Shown piece after piece: positions 1 through 11,476 of a DNA stretch of 64,000 bases. The DNA is from Acanthamoeba castellanii str. Neff (taxonomy: Eukaryota; Discosea; Longamoebia; Acanthamoebidae). The stretch covers positions 637,506 through 701,505 of the forward strand of contig NW_004457654.1 of the NCBI RefSeq assembly GCF_000313135.1. Reading direction: 5' to 3'. A program made the position numbers and the translations under genes. Numbering within the stretch: the stretch's first letter is position 1; each line of letters opens with the position of its first letter. The notes beneath the pieces are model-generated. The model was not told the DNA's origin and did not search any database. It saw only the letters and a list, made by a program, of their open reading frames with translations.

Positions 1-1771
1 TCGTATAGTCGTCGATGAATGACACGAAGTAGCGACGGCCGCCTGGCGTTTCAGCAAGTGGCCCGCAGAGATCGGAGTGTACAAGCTCCATGACGGTTTC
101 GGCGCGCTGAGTTGGACCAGCACCGATGGGTGCCCGTGTTTGCTTCGCGCGGATGCACACTTCGCACTGCTCGACGCTGTCTCCGCGCGTGACGATCTCG
201 GCCGCGCCAGTTGACGCGCGGACGCGCCGTTCGCTGATGTGCCCTAGCCGACGATGGAGCAACTCCATGTCGACCGGCGGCGCCTTGACCGTCAGCGCTC
301 GCTCGCCGGGGGCCATGTCGATGCGCAGGGAGGCCACCAGCATGCGCCCCAGGTCGACTGGGCGAAGCACTGTCTGGCGATCGCGCCTGGAGAACACCTT
401 GCACCCCTGGGCCGAGATCTTGATGGTGAGCCCGGCGGAGGCGAATCGGGACGTGGACAGAAGGTTGCGCGCCAGGTTAGGCACGTGGAGCACGTCGTGG
501 AGCTGGATCCTCTGTCGCCGACCTGCGACGTCGACGCTGGCCTCGATGATGCCGCGTCCAGCGGCGTGGATTGTGCGATCGTCACCAAGCGCGACGGGGT
601 GGCTCGACAGTTGCTCGTAATCGCGGAACCAGTCGCGGTTGGCAGCCATGTGCGATGTCGCGCCGGAGTCTAGGTACCACAGTGTGACGTGCGGATCAGC
701 GGAGACGAGCGCGAGCTCAGTCTCAGCGACCACCAGTGCCACTGTGTCGGCCAGATCGGCGGGCTCGACCGCCTCGACTTCGTGGGCAACGTTGGCTTGC
801 TCGGTGTCAGCCAGTCGGCGACGGCAGACTGCGCGCAAGTGTCCCGGCCTGCGACAGTAGTCGCAGAGAGGGCGATCGCGCTTCTGGAACGACGGCTTCG
901 GCGACCGGCTATCGCTGCTTGTTGCTGATGCTGGGCGGCCGCCGGGGTGACGAGACCGGTGAGTGTCGCCGTTCTGCCGTTGGCCATGGTGTGCGGTTCC
1001 ACGGTGAGGGCCGCGAGTGTCCTGGGCCTTGGCGTAGAGCAGCTTGTCGCTGCCTCCGTGGCTGCTGGGACTGTCAGCGCGGGCGATTTCCGCTTCACGC
1101 TCGCTGATCTTGGCGCGTGCGCGGTTCGCGTCGAACTCTGGCCAGTCTCCGATGATGGCCCTGGCCATCTCGTACTCCTCCGGCAGCCCGGCCAGGGCGA
1201 CGGCGGTGGCGTGCTTCGTGATGTAGCGACGGAGGAGGTCGTTCGAGTACGTGATCGTGAACGGCGACAGCTGTCCGACCACGAGCGCGTTGGGATCCGG
1301 GAGGGCGACACGGTGCTTGATGTCCTCGGCGGCGTCAGCTACCGTGAGCGTGATGAGCCCGTCGAGCTCGGCGAAGTACGCGGCGACGCTCTGCTCGGGC
1401 TTCTTCTTGAGCGAGAAGAGCTTGCAGATGGTGGCGATGAACCGTGCCGTGTTCTTTGCTACAAGCTGCGCTTCGAGGATGTCGAGCGCGGCTTTTGCGG
1501 TGGTGGCACCCTCGATCGACGGAAGGAGGTCGTCATCGACCAGCTTCTTGATCGTGCCGAGCGTCTGTTGGATGTGCTTCTCGTGCTCAAGGCGTCGGAT
1601 TGCCAGCGAGAGGTCCGTCTCGCTCTGGTGTAGCTTCTCGGGCACGACGGTTAGCCCTGTCGCGTGGTCCTTGAGGCCCAGCGACTCGAGGTGTGCGATC
1701 ACTTTCGAGTGCCACCTTCGGTAGTCGCTGGTGCCATGGAGTAGTGGTATCCCCTTGTGAGCCTTCTTCAT
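1..1771 (-). CDS. Gag-Pol polyprotein of the copia-like element (N-terminal 590 codons, partial)
   Basis: The frame starts at ATG 1771-1769 (MKKAHKGIPLLHGTSDYRRW) and stays open to base 1. Residues about 1-270 are a copia-type Gag (UBN2/DUF4219-like). Near residue 300 is a CCHC zinc knuckle, CDYCRRPGHLRAVC. Near 360 is WYLDSGATSHM, the DSGA active-site motif of the copia aspartic protease. A GAG-pre-integrase zinc-binding segment follows, with LLHRRLGHIS and then CEVCIRAKQ (HHCC ligands). The frame ends in the first strands of the integrase core, VHSDLCGPL and FVSFIDDYT, where the first catalytic Asp lies. Reverse transcriptase and RNase H should follow to the left. Identification is from motifs. 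The protein is expected to form virus-like particles and integrate the cDNA. Confidence 0.92.
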   Translation of the reverse strand, partial: MKKAHKGIPLLHGTSDYRRWHSKVIAHLESLGLKDHATGLTVVPEKLHQSETDLSLAIRRLEHEKHIQQTLGTIKKLVDDDLLPSIEGATTAKAALDILEAQLVAKNTARFIATICKLFSLKKKPEQSVAAYFAELDGLITLTVADAAEDIKHRVALPDPNALVVGQLSPFTITYSNDLLRRYITKHATAVALAGLPEEYEMARAIIGDWPEFDANRARAKISEREAEIARADSPSSHGGSDKLLYAKAQDTRGPHRGTAHHGQRQNGDTHRSRHPGGRPASATSSDSRSPKPSFQKRDRPLCDYCRRPGHLRAVCRRRLADTEQANVAHEVEAVEPADLADTVALVVAETELALVSADPHVTLWYLDSGATSHMAANRDWFRDYEQLSSHPVALGDDRTIHAAGRGIIEASVDVAGRRQRIQLHDVLHVPNLARNLLSTSRFASAGLTIKISAQGCKVFSRRDRQTVLRPVDLGRMLVASLRIDMAPGERALTVKAPPVDMELLHRRLGHISERRVRASTGAAEIVTRGDSVEQCEVCIRAKQTRAPIGAGPTQRAETVMELVHSDLCGPLAETPGGRRYFVSFIDDYT

Positions 1772-1829
1772 CTTGGTCTTTGCAGGTCAGCGGACGGGCG
1801 AGACACGAAGTGACTTGAAAATGGGAGAA

Positions 1830-2036
1830 GCGCGGTCACGAGGTCGTGTCACTTGACGTCGTGCGGGCGCTCTTGCGTGGCGGTCACGCGGTTCGACAAG
1901 GTCGACGGGCGTGCGGGCGAGCGTAGATGTGGCGCGGTCACGCGGTTCGACGGTGTCGACGGGCGTGCGGGCGCGGGTAGGGTGGCGCGGTCACGCGGTT
2001 CGAGTGGTAGTCGACGGGCGTGCGGGCGCGTGTAGT
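1830..2036 (-). repeat. Tandem repeat, about 53 bp x 4, in the retrotransposon leader
   Basis: Four diverged copies share the core GCGCGGTCACGCGGTTCGA followed by GTCGACGGGCGTGCGGGCG. They lie between the primer site and the gag ATG, so they belong to the element's untranslated leader. Their role (promoter, packaging or structure) is unknown. Confidence 0.8.
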
Positions 2037-2105
2037 CGTTACGCGGATCGTTGCGACCGATGGGCGTAAAACGAGTGGTAGGGTGGTTTAAAACGCTGGT
2101 GAGCG

Positions 2106-2118
2106 TGGGCCCATAACC
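2106..2118 (-). promoter_or_regulatory. Primer-binding site for an initiator-Met half-tRNA
   Basis: The minus strand reads GGTTATGGGCCCA directly after the LTR. This complements the anticodon stem-loop of eukaryotic initiator tRNA-Met (…GGGCCCATAACC…). It is the internal-tRNA-fragment priming used by Drosophila copia and Ty5, not priming from the tRNA 3' end. The tRNA assignment is from known tRNA sequence; no iMet gene is in the window. Confidence 0.8.
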
Positions 2119-2448
2119 TGTTGGAGCAGGATTATGTGTAGTGGCGTAGTGGTAGAAGAGATGTATTTGAGAAGAGAGAAAGAAGGGATGAAATAAACAG
2201 AAGAACGCAGTGTTCTTTTAAAGGGTTCTATGGTCCGTTCTAATTGGTCGGTCAGCTCAGGTCTTTGAGCAACGGGAGGGAGTTCGGAGTTGACCGTTGT
2301 TCAACGTGAGCGACTTGACCGACTGGACAGGTCTGACAGGACGTCGCCGGTTCGAGTCCGAACACCTCAACCCTCCACCACCACTTTTTGTTCGAATTCC
2401 GCCTCTGACTCGACCGATAAAATTATTGTACCAACGCAACGCTCAACA
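2119..2448 (-). repeat. 5' LTR of the copia-like element (330 bp)
   Basis: In element orientation it begins TGTTGAGCGTTGCG at 2448 and ends CTGCTCCAACA at 2119. The ends are the usual TG...CA with a 5-bp inverted repeat (TGTTG/CAACA), and the primer site follows without a gap. The right edge is uncertain by a few bases, because the paralogous host intron also ends in CAACAG. The partner LTR is outside the window. Confidence 0.8.
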
Positions 2449-3173
2449 GCCAACAACTACACGTTCAGCATCACGCCGGCCTTCTTGAAGTTCACCCTGC
2501 GCCTCGACCGCTGGAACTGGTCCTCCAGGTATGTAAATAATAATTTTGCTCTCCCTTAATAATTGAAAGATGAGCTGATAGAAGTTGGCAATGGCGACAG
2601 TGACAATAAGCTGGAGTTCCAGATGGTGATCGACCCGCCGTTCGCCACCAGTAAAGTGCGCCTCAACACGCCGCAGGCCGACACAACCACGATCTTCCTG
2701 CCGAGCGCGGCGGACAGCCAGGCGGGCACGCTGGTGCGGCTGCTGGACTTTGGCCTCACCAACACGAGCCAGCGCGTGGCGTGCTCGAGCTCGGCCGATG
2801 AAGCGAGCTCGTCGATCACCCTCACCTTCGCCCACTTCGACACCAACCTCGACTAAGACCCCGGTACCCATTCTCCCACATTCTCTCCATTCAATGCCAT
2901 CACATTTCTCATCACAATCGCCGCTGGACTGAACAATGGTCTACAGATATTTCGCTGCTCTTGGGCGGTCGAAAAGATGGGGATGGAGGTGGTGGAGGCG
3001 GTACGGAGTGGGTGATCGCGGTGGCGGTGGCGGTTCCTGTGGCGGTGGCGGCGGTGGTGCTGGTCATTGCGATCGTCTTGGCAGTGACCTTCGTGCGCAG
3101 CCGCCGGCGGAGTGCCGCGCTGGCCGTCAACTTCGACGACAGCGACGGTCGAGACGGTGGAGCAGAACTTTAG
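2449..3173 (+). pseudogene. 3' exons of a surface-protein paralogue, separated by the retrotransposon and carrying a nonsense codon
   Basis: Three exons correspond one-for-one to the last three exons of the intact gene at 3438-7201. They are 2450 to about 2528 (NNYTFSITPAFLKFTLRLD), about 2587 onward (KLEFQMVIDPPFATSKVRLN), and about 2947-3173 with a Gly-rich stretch, one transmembrane helix and a basic RSRRR stop-transfer sequence. The intact paralogue has TAC (Tyr) near 6851; here the codon is TAA at 2854-2856, so a product would end before the membrane anchor. The remaining 5' exons would lie left of the LTR, outside the window. The protein similarity is very high, so duplication and inactivation look recent. 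Alternatively it could still make a secreted, anchorless product. Confidence 0.8.
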
Positions 3174-3437
3174 TTGTTTGTGTGGGGGGGGGGTCAAGAA
3201 CAATGTATTGGAAGTGATGATGACGTCCCCAATTGTAAGCGGCACCTTCATTAGTCCCGAACCCAATGGTGATTAGAGACACACGTGCTTTAAGACTAAA
3301 TTCAGTAAAACTACTCCAGGTCGCCCAATGGCAGGCGAGGTAGGACTTACCACAAGTGCATTCGAGGAAGTGTATGCCCTATGCCTTGCGCCTGCCCGGG
3401 GCTGTGTTTGTGTCGCCTCTCACCAACGCGCTACAAA

Positions 3438-6400
3438 ATGCGGTGCGCTAACTACTTGGCCTTTCTCGTGACCCTCTTGAGCTTGTGGGCCTGCTTCTCG
3501 CCTGTATCTGCCACGAGTTACGTCAAGCCCCCCCCCCCTCAATCACCCGCCCCGACACTCATCTTCCGTTGAGTGCTTACTTTTTTTCCGTAGCAGCCCG
3601 CGATGTGTGTCCGACGATGGCGTGCCCCTTCACCAAGATTCGCGACGCGGTCATGGCATCCGGGCCGGGCGACATTGTCCGGGTGGCAGGGGGGAATTAC
3701 CAGGAGAATATGACAATCCCCACCGCCTCGATCACCATCGAGTTAATAACCTCCACACCAGTTTTTATTGATGTAACAGTTATCTTCATCTTATATGTTC
3801 TTTTATTTCATGTTATAGTATGGGGTTGCGGTGTGCTGACATGTAATTAACTCCCCAAGGACCAGTTTGCCGGTGACCATCACCATGACAGATGCATCCT
3901 ACACTCAGTGGCTCGTCATCAATACCAACATCACAGTGCGGCTGAACGGCACACTCCAAGTCGCCAGCTGTACGACCACCACTTTCGTCTTTGTCTTTGT
4001 CTTTGTCTTTGTCTTCATCTTCGTCTTCGTCTTCTCTCTTTTTCCGTGACCCTTGCAACAAAAAAAATTTTTAAGTTGGCGTGGGACAGCGCTTCACATC
4101 GACGGCGGCACACTTGAAACGTATGGGACGCTCAACATCACAAATGGACCAGATCCCAGGCCATGTACAGACCTCCCCCTTTGTCGACCCATCTGTGCAG
4201 CGGCTGATGACACCACTGACCTCGTCGTTGGTGTCGTGCTTGCAGTGGTGATGGTGACCCACCCGGGCCAGTGGCTCCACCACGGGCACGTCGAGCTCGC
4301 CACCACGCTGCTCTCCGCAGTCGCCCTCGAGGGAGGAACCTGGGATCAATTCGGCTCCGCGAACCTCACCACCCAGAGCGGCCTCTGTACCACGCCACCT
4401 TTGAGTGTCGTGTGTTACGATGATGCTTCGGCGTTGCAATGCGTGACGTGGCGCGGTATGCATGTGGTATGTGGGCCAGGCGTTGCACTGCTTCCATCAA
4501 ACGGCGGCGTGGCCACTTGGAATCAATATGGGAGCACCCAGTTGGAAGTCGCCCACTATGGGACTGGTTCGCCCCCCCCCCCAATCTCCGCTTTTCACGC
4601 TGTGGCTGACCCTCTCTGCGCCCACCCACGTGGAACCCATTGCAGCGGCCGAAATCGGCCCCACCGGGAGCTGGACGCAGGACGGGACCCTGGACGTCAT
4701 CGCCTCCAATTATGCGACCGGTGCGTGTGCGAGCGCATGGTTGGCATTCAGCCAAGGGGGGTGTGTGGTGTGCGCGTGCGTGCATGTGCAAACGGTGAGT
4801 GGTGCGTTGCGCAGGCGTACTGGTGCGCGGGGAGTCACTGTACCTCCAACGCAACACCAGCTCGTTCGTTCTGGACGCAGGCACAGTCGGTACGTTAAAG
4901 TGGGCTTTTCCTCCCAACTTGTGGTGTGTGTGTGTGTGTGTGTGCGTGTGTGTGTGCGTGCGTGTGCGTGTGCGTGTGACTGATCAACAGATATCGATCC
5001 CCACCAGGAATCAGTGTTGAGGGGCAGTGGACACAACGGTCCACCACCCACATGACCGTGCAGGAGGAATGCACCGGTACGTCGGGCTCACTGCGTTGTG
5101 TCGGTGAACGTTCGACCGAATTAATTGAACCAATCCTTCTTCTTCTTCGCTGCGTGATTGTACGCAGGTGTCGAAGTGCGCACAGAAGAGGCTAGTTGGA
5201 GGCAGCAGAACAAGATTATTCTCGACGTCACTGGCTCATCGGCCACACACTACGCCACACGCCACACGCCACACGCCACACGCCACACGCCACACGCCAC
5301 ACGCCACACGCCACACGCCACACGCCACACACACACACACACACACACACCACACACACACAATGACACACGACGCCACGCTGTCGTCGCTAACAACACA
5401 CGACACAACATACCGCAGGAGTTTTCTTCACGACGCCAGCAGCCAAGTGGGAGCAAGTTAGTGGCCCCGTAGAGATCAGTGTGAATGGAAGCGACTCCGT
5501 CGGTACTGCCTCCACGCACGCACTACGAGTCGTTGAGACCACCAACTACCAGCCCAAGGGCTGATATGCTTTCCTATTCTCCCACTCCCTGCCTAGGCGT
5601 CCGCTTCAGCGCGAGCGGGCAGAGGTGGGAGCAATCAGGCGACGTCACCATCACCGTGCCGGGCGCCGAGAGCTGTGGTACGCCTCTGGCCGTCCTTGTT
5701 ACACCGCAGAAGCTGGGGTAGAAAAATATGTAAAAGCTCAATGGCCTGGGCACAGGCGTCAACCTGGACACCGCCGGCCCGAGCGTGTGGCAGCAATTCG
5801 GACCCAAGCCGACGGTGAGCGCCACGGGACTGCACTCGGCCGGTACGCAACACCTGTCACTCCCCTTTCTCGAACAACATAGTAATATGTAATTAATATG
5901 TTGACGCCAATGCGTTAGCAATATGTCCGGCACCGCTGCCCAGTGTGTCGGTGAAGGCGGTGAAGGCGCGCATCAACGACACGGCGCCCAGCGTGGTGGT
6001 CATCCCTCGCGACCCCTCGCCAGACGCAGCGGGCCAGGCGGCGCAGGTGGACTTCCTGAGCCTGCGCGAGGTGACGCCCGCCGGCGACCTCGTCTGGGCC
6101 GCCCACCTCCAGGACGGTACGCCAATTACTCCCCTCTCTCCAACCCACCCCCTAGGGGGGGGCGACGCTGACCGGGGTCCTCGATCATCATTTCCAGGTT
6201 GGGTGCAGAGCGGGGAAGGTACCAACAATGTGAGCTCCACGACCACCTTCACGAGCCGGCTGGCCAACAACGCTACGCTGACCTATGAATTCGCCACGTT
6301 CGACGCTGATGCCGCCCTCACCCTCGGTACGTGTTGTCAAACCTCCTGCACCCCACCGCCCCCGCCGCGTGGTATAACGCGCATTCCAATGCCGCACCCT

Positions 6401-7201
6401 CTGACAACAAAACGCGACACACACAACAGCCAACAACTACACGTTCAGCATCACTCCGGCCTTCTTGAAGTTCACCCTGCGAATCGACCGCTGGAACTGG
6501 TCTTCCAGGTGTGCTACATTACCACCAGCCACATGGAATGATGAAAGAAGAAGCTGATCCGCGTTGGTGGTGGTGCGGGCTACACGCAGTGACAACCAGC
6601 TGGAGTTCCAGATGGTGATCGACCCGCCGTTCGCCACCAGCGAGCTGCGCCTCAACACGCCGCAGGCCGACACGACCACGATCTTCCTGCCGAGTGCGGC
6701 GGACAGCCAGGCGGGCACGCTGGTGCGGCTGCTGGACTTTGGCCTCACCAACACGAGCCAGCGCGTGGCGTGCTCGAGCTCGGCCGATGAAGCGAACTCG
6801 TTGATCACCCTCACCTTCGCCCACTTCGACACCAACCTCGACTACGATCCCGGTACCCATTCCCCCAACATTACCTCCATTCAATACGGTCACATTCATC
6901 ATCTTCGCCTTCATCATGATCAAAGTCATTATCATCATCATGAACATCACCTTGGGCTGAACGATGATCGGCTTCTGCAGATATTTCGCTGCTGCTGGGA
7001 GGCCGAAGGGATGACGGAGCCGGCGGTGGAGGCGGTACGGAGTGGGTGATCGCGGTGGCGGTGGCGATCCCTGTGGCGGTGGTGGCCGTGGTGCTGGTCA
7101 TTGCGGTCGTCTTGACGGTGACCTTCGTGCGCAGCCGCCGGCGCAGCACCGCCGCACTGGGCGTCAACTTCGACGACAACAACAACGGAGAAGAACTGTG
7201 A
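3438..7201 (+). CDS. Type I membrane surface protein built of about ten W-x-Q-x-G repeat coils, one per exon
   Basis: ATG at 3438 begins a signal peptide (MRCANYLAFLVTLLSLWACF), and the last exon (about 6987-7201) encodes Gly-rich residues, one transmembrane helix and a short basic tail ending NNGEEL. The exon at 3594 reads GPGDIVRVAGGNYQENMTI, typical of pectin-lyase-like right-handed beta-helices. Exons between about 4080 and 5860 each encode one 25-30 residue unit with the core W-x-Q-x-G-x3-[V/L], for example TWDQFGS, TWNQYGS, SWTQDGT, KWEQVSG and RWEQSGD. These exons mostly start and end after the first base of a Gly codon (phase 1-1). Three non-repeat ectodomain exons precede the anchor. 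The likely role is an extracellular recognition or adhesion protein (inference); no characterised homologue is recognised. Introns hold simple repeats (3990-4035, 4922-4978, 5246-5360). Exon edges are assigned by eye. Confidence 0.72.
5246..5360 (+). repeat. Intronic (ACACGCC)n passing into (CA)n
   Basis: About eleven copies of the heptamer ACACGCC are followed by a CA-rich tract, inside an intron of the repeat-built surface-protein gene. It is one of several unit-length variants of a CACAC/CGTGT simple repeat in introns of this window. Confidence 0.85.
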
Positions 7202-7436
7202 TGGTGGCTGCACCGTCTTTTCTATCTACGTGCTATCCCACCCATGGAAGGACCCAACCAATGCCCCCATGTGGCCCAGAGCTTCATTCGTGAGAAGATG
7301 AGGGGATCGTGTGAATGAGGGAGTAAAAAGGCCAACGCCGCCAGGAAGAAGGTGATCAAGAGGCAAAAAGGACTACGGCAAGACAGAAGAGGGCAGGGAA
7401 GGAAGGAGAGGGAACTGGAGTGAAAAGCAGCAAAAA

Positions 7437-7554
7437 GAATACGGCACGGTGGATTCCCGGGTGGTCGCCCACCCCAGTACTAACACCGCCTGGCGCAGCT
7501 TAACTTCGCTGTTCGGATGGGAAGCGGTGCTTTCTGCGCAGTATGGCCGTATCC
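7437..7554 (-). rRNA. 5S ribosomal RNA, copy 1
   Basis: The minus strand from 7554 reads GGATACGGCCATACTGCGCA and contains the conserved CATCCGAACAGCGAAGTTAA and GTACTGGGGTGGGCGACC segments of eukaryotic 5S. It ends GTGCCGTATTC, which pairs with the 5' GGATACGGC to close helix I with one G-U pair; length 118 nt. A TTTTT pol III terminator follows immediately (plus strand 7432-7436). About 40 bp upstream of the gene (7555-7600) is nearly identical to the second copy and may carry a promoter element. Confidence 0.96.
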
Positions 7555-9238
7555 GTCAGCTCTCGCAACTCTGCCTCCATCACATCCCCCCTTTCGTGCT
7601 CCACGCCACCTTATCCAGCATTTGTATCTGACAACATGAAGTGCTTCTCAATATCTGCCCCTCTCCTGCGCCTCCACAACCAGCATTGTATCCTTTCCCC
7701 ATCTATGCTAACAATTCACATCTTTCTAAGAGGAGGAGGAGGAGAATGGAACCACAAGCAAGGAGGTATGAGTTAGTTGACAGCCTCAGCCCACTCATCC
7801 ACCCTGGGCAGGCACTGCTTCCTATCAAGTTCTCCCTGCTGATCTGGGGGTTCCTCACACATTCTTGGGAGGGACAAATTTGATCTCCAACATTTAATTG
7901 GTCTGCAACAAGTGAACAAAGCAATTGTTATGGCCCATCAAATACATGTCTTCAAGAAGGTGGATTGGATGATTCAGCCCAGTTTTTTGTTTTGTTGGGT
8001 GGTGGTGCAGGTGTGTGTCATGTTGTTGATTTTGGTGGAGGAGAGCATACAGCTGCTGTGCTTTCTTGCCTGGCCTGGATGTGAACCCTGATGTGTTTTG
8101 CTTGAGGATCTTCTTGACAGTGCTGTGTCCATGCAAAGTTGGTGAACTTCTCAATTCTGTTGTAGGTCTTGAGGTAGTGAGGTTTGCTGTAGTGCCAGTT
8201 TTGGTTGATTTTTAAGAAGTTAAAAGAGAAATATTGCAGCAGATTCATTAACCCTCCTTTACATACCCCTCCTCACTGCAGCCCTCCTTATTCCACATCA
8301 GCCAAGCTTGGAGCATGTTGGTGATAAGGGTGCTTCAGTGGCAGATGAGTCTCCCATGCTTGGAGACCTCCTTGATGTGGCACTCCTTGACATGCACCTG
8401 CTTCTTGATGGCTGCCCACTTTCTCCTCTCCCCAGCCACAGCCATCAGCCAGGTGTGCATGGCAGCAGCTACTCTCTAGTGGTTCTCCTTGATGGCAGCC
8501 TTGGCATTGTTGCATTGCAGCTGCAACTACAGCTTGAGCATGTGAGATTGGCAGGCACTTTACCTAGTTACAAAACAATATCAACATTAGCTAAGTTATG
8601 GTGCAGCCACACTGATCTTTGGGGACAATGACATGGGTGTTGCTGATAATGTGCACCACACCAGAGAAATTGTTGCCAAAGATGGCACATAGATCCTTCT
8701 TCCTACCATCTGCTGGCATTAGTGATCTGCACCAAAGTAGCAGCCAGGGCAGTAAGGATGGTTGAGCACAGCATTGGTATAGGGCTGGATACTAGCCATG
8801 AAGACAGCAAGCTCATAGCTGGTCTTGGTTCTCTGTGGAAGGGCCATCACAAAAAATTGCAGCCACATCAAAGCAAGTGAACAAATTTGGCCTGAAAAAG
8901 TGTGCAGTGCCTAGAAGCTTCCTGCCTCCAGTCCCTTCCTCAGCAGCTTTGATGTACTCATCTGAATGGGTGTCCATCTCCACAATTTGGTGTCCTCAGC
9001 CACTCACTGCCATCCCAAATCTCAGTGCTATTTTGTCACCACACATTTGCAACCCTGCTCTGAAGTGTGATCTTGTCTGATCTGCCCAATTCCTTACTCA
9101 TTCACCAACTGCATTCCACTTCCCCACACCTCCTGCATACTGACCAACAACTTACAAATAAAGACAAGGACTGCAGGGTTAGTTAGTAAGGACAGGCAGT
9201 GTGGAGGCCCTCCACTACAGAGTGAAAAGCAGCAAAAA
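7555..9238. other. Spacer between the 5S genes, CpG-free from 7671 to 9238
   Basis: No intact gene is seen. From 7671 to 9238 there is not one CG dinucleotide, while TG and CA are abundant and base composition is otherwise moderate. Short minus-strand reading frames broken by stops are found around 8290-8520 and 8600-9000, so part may be a decayed coding or repeat sequence; its origin is not recognised. The left end (7615-7650) is related to 9411-9460 beside 5S copy 2: where copy 2 reads CAACACGGAGTG, the left copy reads CAACATGAAGTG. Confidence 0.8.
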
Positions 9239-9356
9239 GAATACGGCACGGTGGATTCCCGGGTGGTCGCCCACCCCAGTACTAACACCGCCTGGCGCAG
9301 CTTAACTTCGCTGTTCGGATGGGAAGCGGTGCTTTCTGCGCAGTATGGCCGTATCC
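9239..9356 (-). rRNA. 5S ribosomal RNA, copy 2
   Basis: The 118-nt sequence is identical to copy 1 as far as can be read by eye, with the same TTTTT terminator (plus strand 9234-9238) and the same upstream block (9357-9400). The two genes lie 1.8 kb apart in the same orientation, so this is a dispersed pair and not a tight tandem array. Confidence 0.96.
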
Positions 9357-9605
9357 GTCAGCTCTCGCAACTATGTCCCCATCACATCCCCCCTTTCTTG
9401 CTCCACCCGTGTTTGTATCTGATCGCAGTGTGGGCGTATCCGACAACACGGAGTGCTTCTAATCATTCCGTTGAGTCACTCAGTCTTCTGCTGCGTTACA
9501 GGGAGGCGAGGTGTCCAGTAGCATAGCATTCAAGAATCGGAGTCGGTCTCGAGCCAGAAACACGCCGCTAAGCTACTCCACCAGCCTCCAAGTCTCGAGA
9601 CTCTC

Positions 9606-11432
<1,827 letters not shown>

Positions 11433-11476
11433 TTATGTGTTGAAGGGAAAAGAGACGGGAGAGAAGCAGATCAGCT

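Larger units (their letters stand above)
1..2448 (-). mobile_element. Ty1/copia-like LTR retrotransposon, 5' part (element continues beyond the left edge)
   Basis: Read on the minus strand, the order is LTR (2448-2119), primer-binding site directly abutting it (2118-2106), a GC-rich leader with tandem repeats, then one open gag-pol frame from 1771 to the window edge. Gag, one zinc knuckle, an aspartic-protease motif and the start of integrase are all present, and protease and integrase precede the unseen reverse transcriptase. Integrase ahead of RT is the copia (Pseudoviridae) order, as opposed to gypsy. No stop or frameshift is seen in 590 codons, so the copy may be young. The 3' half and the 3' LTR lie outside the window, so target-site duplication and LTR identity cannot be checked. 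The element sits against the 3' exons of a surface-protein pseudogene, probably having inserted into one of its introns. Confidence 0.9.

Noticed and set aside
2247..2375. tRNA-like signals in the LTR: CAGCTCAGG and a perfect B box GGTTCGAGTCC
   Set aside because: The T stem has only about three pairs and no acceptor or anticodon stem could be drawn, so a tRNA gene is not supported.
3381..3437. Upstream ATG extending the surface protein
   Set aside because: It adds a Cys/Pro-rich stretch before a good signal peptide that begins at 3438.
7449..7631. Short open frames across the 5S genes (also 9251-9526)
   Set aside because: They are translations of the antisense strand of 5S rRNA.
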